Part shown: in pieces, positions 1-4,952 of the stretch
Layout of the letters: every line of letters begins with the position of its first letter
How positions within the stretch are numbered: the stretch's first letter is position 1
Source of the DNA: Candidatus Bathyarchaeota archaeon
GTDB taxonomy: Archaea > Thermoproteota > Bathyarchaeia > Bathyarchaeales > Bathycorpusculaceae
Length of the DNA: 7,675 nt
Direction: 5' to 3'
Assembly (NCBI GenBank): GCA_030630585.1
Contig: DAOVMU010000066.1
Span: 1-7,675 of the forward strand
The notes under the pieces: model-generated
Told to the model about the DNA's origin: nothing
The model's database searches: none
What the model saw: only the letters and a program-made list of their open reading frames with translations
Translations under genes and position numbers: made by a program

Positions 1-2599
1 AGGCTTTATTGTTGAAAGACATCTTAAAAAGGGTGACATAGCCATCTTCAACCGTCAACCTTCGCTTCACCGCATGTCAATTATGGCTCATAAAGTACAT
101 GTTCTGCCGTATAAAACGTTCCGTTTACACCTTTGTGTCTGTCCACCATACAACTCTGATTTCGACGGAGACGAAATGAATCTTCATATACCGCAAAGTC
201 AAGAAGCACAAACAGAAGCACGCTTACTGATGCAGGTTCAGGATCAAATATTATCACCAAGATTCGGAGGTCCAATAATAGGCGCAATCCGAGATTTCAT
301 AACAGGGGCGTATTTATTCACAAAAAAATCAAACTATTTAACAAAAAATGAGGTTGGCAGACTACTAATAGCAACGGGATACGACGGACAATTACCCGAG
401 CCGCAAAAGAAGAAACCTCAACATTTATGGAGCGGCAAACAGATTTTCAGCTTGTTTTTGCCAGAAGACCTAGACTACGTTTTGAAGGCGAGTATCTGTC
501 AAGGATGCGACAAATGTGAGAAGGAAGACTGTCCCTACGACGCTTACGTTGTTGTCAAGAACGGTCAACTCATAAGCGGAATCATAGACAGACGCTCAAT
601 TGGCGCCGAACAATCAGAAAGCCTTCTCCACAGGATAATAAAGGATTATGGATCAGAAACTGGACGCGAATTCCTGAACAAGATAACCCGTATGTTGAAG
701 CTTTTCATAACTATGCGAGGTTTCACATATTCATATGACGAACTGGTTTTGTCCCCAAATGCTGAGAACAAAATAAAAAGAATCATGGAAAAAAGTGAAA
801 AGAGAATAGAGGAACTGATAGATAAACATCGTAAAGGTATCCTGCAAAGACTTCCAGGACAAACTCTCGAAGATTCATTTGAAATATACGTGATGAATGA
901 ATTAGCTAAAGTAAGGGATCAATCTGGAAAAATAGCTGACGAGGATTTCACCATTGAAAATTCGGGTAGAGTAATGACGCGAACAGGCGCTCGAGGATCA
1001 AATCTGAATATCGGGCAGATGAGCGCATGCGTAGGACAACAAGCAGTGCGCGGAAAAAGGATAATGCGCGGATACCGAGGACGAGCTTTATCCCACTTCA
1101 AACCAGGCGATCCAAGCCCAAAAGCAAGAGGTTTTGTTTACTCTTCATATCAAAGTGGGCTTGACTCCATTGAATTCTTTTTTCATGCTATGGGTGGCAG
1201 AGAAGGTCTCGTCGACACAGCTGTTAGGACACAGCAAAGCGGATACATGCAAAGAAGATTAATTAACGCACTGGAGCATCTACGTTTAGAATACGATGGA
1301 ACAGTCAGGAGTTCATCTGGAGACATAATTCAATTCAAATACGGTGAAGATGGTGTCGACCCGGCTAAAAGCGACCATGGAAAAGCTGTGAACGTAAGCC
1401 GACTAATTGAACAGATAAAAATTGCAATGAGGAGGGGCACACCAGCATCAGCTGAATACGTTAAGAAACTGTTGAAAGAGGCTGAAGACCCACTTTCACC
1501 ATTACTCATAAAGGAGCTAAGGCGAGCTTTGACAAAAACAAGGCTAACTAGGGCTGGTGTAGAAAAGGCAATAAGACTAACGGTTGAGCGTTATAAGCAT
1601 GCTTTAATGGAGCCAGGTGAAGCAGTAGGCATAGTTGCAGCTCAGTCAATAGGTGAACCAGGCACACAGATGACCCTTAGAACATTTCACTATGCAGGAG
1701 TTAGAGAGCAAAACGTAACCTTGGGACTGCCTAGATTGATAGAAATTGTTGACGCGAGAAAAATGCCATCTACTCCCATCATGACTATATACCTAACTAA
1801 AAAATACAGAAAAAGCAAGGAAGCCGCAACAGAAATCGCCCGCAACATAATTCACACAACGATGGAAGATCTAGCACAAGCGATCTATGAAGACCCCATA
1901 AGAGAAGAAATTGTGGTGGAACTCAGCAAAACAATGATGGAAGATAGAAGAGTGACACTGGAGGAATTGAAGAATCTGCTAAAAATACCAGGCTGTACGA
2001 CGAAGGTTAGGGGTAACCGGGTTCATATAAAACCGGAAGAAGCTGAAAAGCTTAAAAAGCTACTCCCAAAAGTTTCCTCCTTCCACGTTAAAGGAGTGCC
2101 TAAGACAAACCGTGTGTTGGTCACAGAAGAAAGTGGGGAATGGGTCATAAGAACAGACGGGTCTAACCTCCCCAAAGCTTTAGAAGTTCCTGCGGTAGAA
2201 GCGTCACGAACAACAACAAATAATGTTCATGAAATAGCTAAGGCTCTCGGAATAGAAGCCGCTAGGAACGCTTTAATAAACGAGGCTAGAAGCGTTTTGG
2301 AGGAACAAGGTTTAGATGTTGACATCCGCCATGTAATGCTTGTTGCGGATATTATGACATCCACAGGTGAGGTGCAGCAGATAGGTAGGCATGGAATAAG
2401 CGGTAAGAAGTCAAGCGTTTTAGCTAGAGCCGCCTTCGAAATAACAGTTCCAAACATTGTTAATGCATCCGTCAAGGGGGAAAGCGACCCATTGGATGGT
2501 GTGACCGAAAACGTGATAGTAGGTCAATCTATACCGATCGGTACAGGACTAGTTGAACTATTCATGTCAACATCTAGGTTGAAGAGGAAAAATAAATGA
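1..2599 (+). CDS. rpoA: DNA-directed RNA polymerase largest subunit, unsplit A'-A'' (5' partial)
   Basis: This is the catalytic largest subunit of archaeal RNA polymerase. The frame is open from base 2 with no start, so the N terminus lies upstream and 865 residues are visible. The sequence begins just before the FNRQPSLHRMSIMAH segment. The active-site loop NSDFDGDEMN at 152-181 supplies the three Mg-binding aspartates. A four-cysteine cluster CX2CX2CX4CP lies at 497-532. The bridge helix (VDTAVRT..SGYMQRRL) is near 1210-1265 and the trigger loop (GEPGTQMTLRTFHYAGV) near 1650-1700. In most archaea A' stops after the GEDGVDPAKSDHG region (about 1340-1380) and A'' is a separate gene. Here translation continues without a break into A''. 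The C terminus (IGRHGISGKKSSVLARAAFE) is complete. Oddities are Ser for the usual Ala in NADFDGD and Gln-Gln in the bridge helix. The stop overlaps the eL30 start. Identity is certain. Confidence 0.98.
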   Translation, partial: GFIVERHLKKGDIAIFNRQPSLHRMSIMAHKVHVLPYKTFRLHLCVCPPYNSDFDGDEMNLHIPQSQEAQTEARLLMQVQDQILSPRFGGPIIGAIRDFITGAYLFTKKSNYLTKNEVGRLLIATGYDGQLPEPQKKKPQHLWSGKQIFSLFLPEDLDYVLKASICQGCDKCEKEDCPYDAYVVVKNGQLISGIIDRRSIGAEQSESLLHRIIKDYGSETGREFLNKITRMLKLFITMRGFTYSYDELVLSPNAENKIKRIMEKSEKRIEELIDKHRKGILQRLPGQTLEDSFEIYVMNELAKVRDQSGKIADEDFTIENSGRVMTRTGARGSNLNIGQMSACVGQQAVRGKRIMRGYRGRALSHFKPGDPSPKARGFVYSSYQSGLDSIEFFFHAMGGREGLVDTAVRTQQSGYMQRRLINALEHLRLEYDGTVRSSSGDIIQFKYGEDGVDPAKSDHGKAVNVSRLIEQIKIAMRRGTPASAEYVKKLLKEAEDPLSPLLIKELRRALTKTRLTRAGVEKAIRLTVERYKHALMEPGEAVGIVAAQSIGEPGTQMTLRTFHYAGVREQNVTLGLPRLIEIVDARKMPSTPIMTIYLTKKYRKSKEAATEIARNIIHTTMEDLAQAIYEDPIREEIVVELSKTMMEDRRVTLEELKNLLKIPGCTTKVRGNRVHIKPEEAEKLKKLLPKVSSFHVKGVPKTNRVLVTEESGEWVIRTDGSNLPKALEVPAVEASRTTTNNVHEIAKALGIEAARNALINEARSVLEEQGLDVDIRHVMLVADIMTSTGEVQQIGRHGISGKKSSVLARAAFEITVPNIVNASVKGESDPLDGVTENVIVGQSIPIGTGLVELFMSTSRLKRKNK

Positions 2600-2931
2600 T
2601 AGATATAGATAAGGCCATTTCAACAGTTGTGAAAACAGGTAAAGTATCCTTGGGCGCTAAGTCAGCCATACAGAGTGCAAAAACGGGAAAAGCGAAACTA
2701 ATAATTTCTGCGGCTAACTGTCCTCAAAACGTACGTGAAGACATAGAATACTACTGCAAGCTTTCGAATATTCCACTGATTGTCTACAAGGGTTCATCCA
2801 TAGACTTGGCTGCTGTATGCGGCAAGCCCTTTATTATTTCAGCGTTAAGTATAAAAGAGCCCGGTGATTCAGAGGTTCTCAGATTAACAAAAAAGGCGGA
2901 GCAAGAGGATTCCTACGGAGGAACTGAATGA
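2596..2931 (+). CDS. rpl30e: Ribosomal protein eL30 (L30e)
   Basis: A 111-residue large-subunit ribosomal protein of the L7Ae/L30e RNA-binding fold. Visible family features are the N-terminal helix, the GKVSLGAKSAIQSAKTGKAK segment that contacts RNA, then the AKLIISAANCP strand-turn and the CKLSNIPLIVYKGSS region. The C-terminal tail is slightly longer than in typical family members of about 100 residues. The ATG overlaps the rpoA stop by four bases (ATGA), with a GAGG Shine-Dalgarno at 2584-2587 inside the rpoA end. The stop overlaps the nusA start in the same way. The rpoA, eL30, nusA order is a classic archaeal arrangement, which supports the call. Coupled translation with the polymerase subunit is likely. 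Confidence 0.96.
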   Translation: MIDIDKAISTVVKTGKVSLGAKSAIQSAKTGKAKLIISAANCPQNVREDIEYYCKLSNIPLIVYKGSSIDLAAVCGKPFIISALSIKEPGDSEVLRLTKKAEQEDSYGGTE

Positions 2932-3365
2932 CAAGCGGAATAAAATTCACAACCAAAGAAATGCGATATATATCATTGTTTGAGAGTGTAACAGGGGCGA
3001 ACGTAAAAGACTGCATAGTCGATGATGAACAGAGCCGTATAGTCTTCGTTGTTAAGCAGGGCGAGGTAGGAATGGCAATTGGAAAAGGTGGGAGAAACAT
3101 ACACACTTTGGAAAAAATGACAGGTAAGAAACATGAAATAATCGAATATTCAGAAGAGCCAGCGCAATTTATCAGAAATGCTTTGAAACCAGCAGTAGTT
3201 AAGGAGGTTCGCATAACAGAAAGACCTAACGGGAAAACAATAGCAGTCGTAGCGGTTAGCCCAGGTGATAAGGGCGTTGCCATAGGGAAAAATGGAAGGA
3301 ATGCTGAAAGGCTTCGCTTATTGGCTAAGAGATACTTCCAAATACAAAACGTAAGTATAACGTAA
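2928..3365 (+). CDS. nusA: Archaeal NusA-like transcription factor (two KH domains)
   Basis: A 145-residue protein of the archaeal NusA family. It consists only of the two KH RNA-binding domains and lacks the RNAP-binding N-terminal and S1 domains of bacterial NusA, which is normal for archaea. The first KH domain has the GxxG-type loop GKGGRN near residues 48-53 (MAIGKGGRNIHTLEKM). The second has GKNGRN near residues 120-130 (GVAIGKNGRNAERLRLL). It probably binds nascent RNA and affects elongation or termination; archaeal function is less clear than in bacteria. The ATG overlaps the eL30 stop (ATGA) and is preceded by a full GGAGG at 2917-2921, six bases away, so the start is secure. It is the last conserved member of the operon here; rpsL does not follow. 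Confidence 0.95.
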   Translation: MTSGIKFTTKEMRYISLFESVTGANVKDCIVDDEQSRIVFVVKQGEVGMAIGKGGRNIHTLEKMTGKKHEIIEYSEEPAQFIRNALKPAVVKEVRITERPNGKTIAVVAVSPGDKGVAIGKNGRNAERLRLLAKRYFQIQNVSIT

Positions 3366-3383
3366 GTCTTCAAGAGACAGAGA

Positions 3384-3563
3384 ATGATGAGGAAGCGAGT
3401 ATTAGCGGCTTACGCATTTTTTTTCTTGTTTATGTTGGTCAATTCGGTTAGTGCGGAGGAAGAACCTTTCGTGGATAAGTTCTTGGGCAGTCCCTTGTTT
3501 GTTCTCGCAGCAGTAATTATCATTGATATCATAGCGTTCATTTATCATAAAATAAGGAGATAA
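3384..3563 (+). CDS. Small membrane-anchored protein, 59 aa, unknown function
   Basis: A short ORF in the 205 bases between nusA and the opposing operon. The translation begins MMRKRVLAAYAFFFLFMLVN, a basic start followed by a hydrophobic core, and then SVSAEEEPF, which resembles a signal-peptide cleavage site at ASA-like SVSA|EEE. Residues 39-54 (FVLAAVIIIDIIAFIY) form a second hydrophobic helix followed by a basic HKIRR end. The predicted product is therefore a tiny protein with an outside N-terminal acidic stretch, one membrane helix and a cytoplasmic basic tail, or a two-helix hairpin if the first segment is not cleaved. This organised topology argues that it is a real gene. No good Shine-Dalgarno is visible, and ATG at 3387 is an equally possible start. 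It lies 18 bases after nusA and may be cotranscribed with it. No family is recognised. Confidence 0.6.
   Translation: MMRKRVLAAYAFFFLFMLVNSVSAEEEPFVDKFLGSPLFVLAAVIIIDIIAFIYHKIRR
3417..3424 (+). terminator. T8 tract, possible archaeal terminator or attenuator after nusA
   Basis: Eight consecutive T residues on the plus strand, followed by CTTGTTT, begin about 50 bases downstream of the nusA stop. Archaeal RNA polymerase terminates at runs of T in the non-template strand without needing a hairpin, so this tract could end part of the rpoA-eL30-nusA transcripts. It lies inside the small ORF starting at 3384, where it encodes three phenylalanines, so it could equally be only coding sequence. Confidence 0.3.
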
Positions 3564-3572
3564 GCGCTTTTT
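3564..3572. other. Seven-base convergent junction between the two operons
   Basis: The small plus-strand ORF ends at 3563 and the minus-strand winged-helix gene ends at 3571. Only seven bases separate them. AGCGCT at 3563-3568 is followed by T5 at 3568-3572 on the plus strand, a weak termination signal for the plus-strand operon. No strong terminator is visible for the minus-strand operon, so its transcripts may run into the antisense strand of the small ORF and nusA. Confidence 0.35.
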
Positions 3573-4131
3573 AGGTCTCAGTGCTTAGCACAAGATCTAT
3601 GAGGGCTTTCTGGTTAACTTCAGTATGGGTTCTCCAATCCAAATATAATTGGTCGTTTTCATCCTGTACTAAATATCCGTAGCGAATGTACCTATCAACA
3701 TTTACTCCAACTTTCCATTTTGGCAGTTTATCCTGCAGTAGTTCTTCAACTTCTTTTCGCGGAGCCTTTCCCTTCTTAGAGATTATATAAGCAATTGTTG
3801 TTGCCAGTCCTGCGAGATCGTCAATTCGCCAACCAATCATCTTAGCTTCTTTGGGTGTTAACTCTCCTCTCAATGTTATGCAGAACCTAGCTTTGTTCAA
3901 CTGGTCTAGAGTTGGTTTTCCAACTGGTTTTTCTCCTTCAAAAACCGTTTTCACCTGTAAATCGAGAGGTTTCAGGTGCTTATCTAGAATCTTCAGAACC
4001 GTTGGATAGTCTGAGCCTAACGCTCTGCGAAGCTCCCATCCCTTCACTCCAGGCTTTCTGTGCCTTCGATAGAAGAGCAGATGAACCGCCCTCTTGATTT
4101 TGTTTGTGTAATAAGCTTTCCTTCTACTCAC
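3571..4131 (-). CDS. Tandem winged-helix KITE-like protein (ScpB/Nse1/Nse3 role), SMC partner
   Basis: A 186-residue basic protein, third gene of the SMC operon. Two winged-helix-like units are suggested. The first spans residues 10-95 and has a helical start (KIKRAVHLLFYRRHR, WELRRALG) and a wing ending in ARFCITLRG. The second spans residues 95-170 and contains DDLAGLATTIAYIISKKGKA, KEVEELL and VDRYIRYGYLVQDENDQLYL. The last part, with a D/NxYIRxGYL strand, a hairpin and then WRTHTEVNQKALIDLV, resembles the C-terminal winged helix of Nse3/MAGE proteins (RxxYL, then WGxRAxxE). This fits a KITE protein, the dimeric class that binds the kleisin middle. The start is GTG in a GTGA overlap with the kleisin stop; no better start is seen. 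The KITE assignment is inferred from pattern and position. A stand-alone DNA-binding winged-helix protein is the main alternative. Confidence 0.6.
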   Translation of the reverse strand: MSRRKAYYTNKIKRAVHLLFYRRHRKPGVKGWELRRALGSDYPTVLKILDKHLKPLDLQVKTVFEGEKPVGKPTLDQLNKARFCITLRGELTPKEAKMIGWRIDDLAGLATTIAYIISKKGKAPRKEVEELLQDKLPKWKVGVNVDRYIRYGYLVQDENDQLYLDWRTHTEVNQKALIDLVLSTET

Positions 4132-4952
4132 TCCAGCTCATCTCTCTTCCATTTCATCCAATCTTCTGCTGTGACGGCTATGGGTATTGAAACCAACTGC
4201 TTTTCTCCAATTTCAGTCAAAGGTTTTTCGTAGGGTTTGATGAATATTTCTTCTTCTAAGGGGTGAATTTCCAACGTTGCGTAACCATATGTGACCAAGA
4301 AACTTGTCATGAAGGCTTTGTGCACAGTCACCTCGTAGGTTTCTGCTCCAATAAAGTCCCAATATCGAATTTTGCCGTCCTTACCTTTCTCTCCGACATT
4401 TCTCCTTAATTCTCGCCAGAAATCTTCGAGTTCCTCTGAAAACGCTTTATCCCGCAAGATTCTCTGCCTTATCAACTCTTCTCTTGTTGCAGGGCCTGTT
4501 TCACTCTTTTCAGGAGAAAATTCTTTCCACCTTTCATCTAGTGGAAGCAAGCTTTTCCAATATTTGATTCCCTCTGCTAAGCTGTGAAGCGAAATCTGTT
4601 CCAATTGAACTGTTGGATGCCAAGCGTCCAAGAAAATGTTAACAATACCCTCTTTGCCTATTCGTGTTAGTTTATCCTCTAGAAGGAATGGATCTGTATA
4701 AAGGGATGTTGAACGGTGTTTAACCCACTCACTTTGAAGCTTTATTACCGAGGCTAAATGATGGATGGTTTCAGCGTCTAAGCATAGGTCCTCCGATAGT
4801 TCCCATTGTGGGAAATATTCCTTAATCACACTTATGACTTCATCAACATTTACGAGAAATGGATTTAGAGAACGTTCCTCCACAGACTTGCACGTTTCAA
4901 TTATTCTTCGAAGCTGTTCTCTTCCAAGTTTTCGAGTTCTCTTGGACTGCAT
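4128..4952 (-). CDS. Kleisin-like protein (ScpA/Nse4 role), SMC partner
   Basis: A 274-residue acidic, largely helical protein between the SMC and KITE-like genes. Residues 30-95 look like a kleisin N-terminal domain. NPFLVNVDEVISVIKEYFPQ is followed by LDAETIHHLASVIKLQSEWV, which parallels the ScpA pattern of Asp-Leu-x-x-Ala...Ala-x-x-Ile/Leu-x-x-Lys-Ser that packs on the SMC neck. Residues 110-180 are a helical, charged linker (SLAEGIKYWKSLLPL). Residues 195-240 resemble the C-terminal winged helix that caps the other SMC head (IRYWDFIGAETYEV, then AFMTSFLVTYGYATLEIH and EEEIFIKP). The ATG overlaps the SMC stop by one base (TAATG) and has GAGGGG at 4960-4965, seven bases upstream, so translation is coupled. 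The kleisin call rests on these patterns and on operon order. Sequence similarity among kleisins is weak, so a profile search is needed to confirm it. Confidence 0.6.
   Translation of the reverse strand: MQSKRTRKLGREQLRRIIETCKSVEERSLNPFLVNVDEVISVIKEYFPQWELSEDLCLDAETIHHLASVIKLQSEWVKHRSTSLYTDPFLLEDKLTRIGKEGIVNIFLDAWHPTVQLEQISLHSLAEGIKYWKSLLPLDERWKEFSPEKSETGPATREELIRQRILRDKAFSEELEDFWRELRRNVGEKGKDGKIRYWDFIGAETYEVTVHKAFMTSFLVTYGYATLEIHPLEEEIFIKPYEKPLTEIGEKQLVSIPIAVTAEDWMKWKRDELE

Noticed and set aside
81..287. 68-codon minus-strand open frame inside rpoA
   Set aside because: It lies wholly opposite the conserved catalytic region of rpoA and has no recognisable protein features.
2879..3373. 164-codon minus-strand open frame opposite nusA
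   Set aside because: It is antisense to a secure nusA gene, its residues show no domain pattern, and it ends within the eL30-nusA operon; it reflects base composition of the coding strand.
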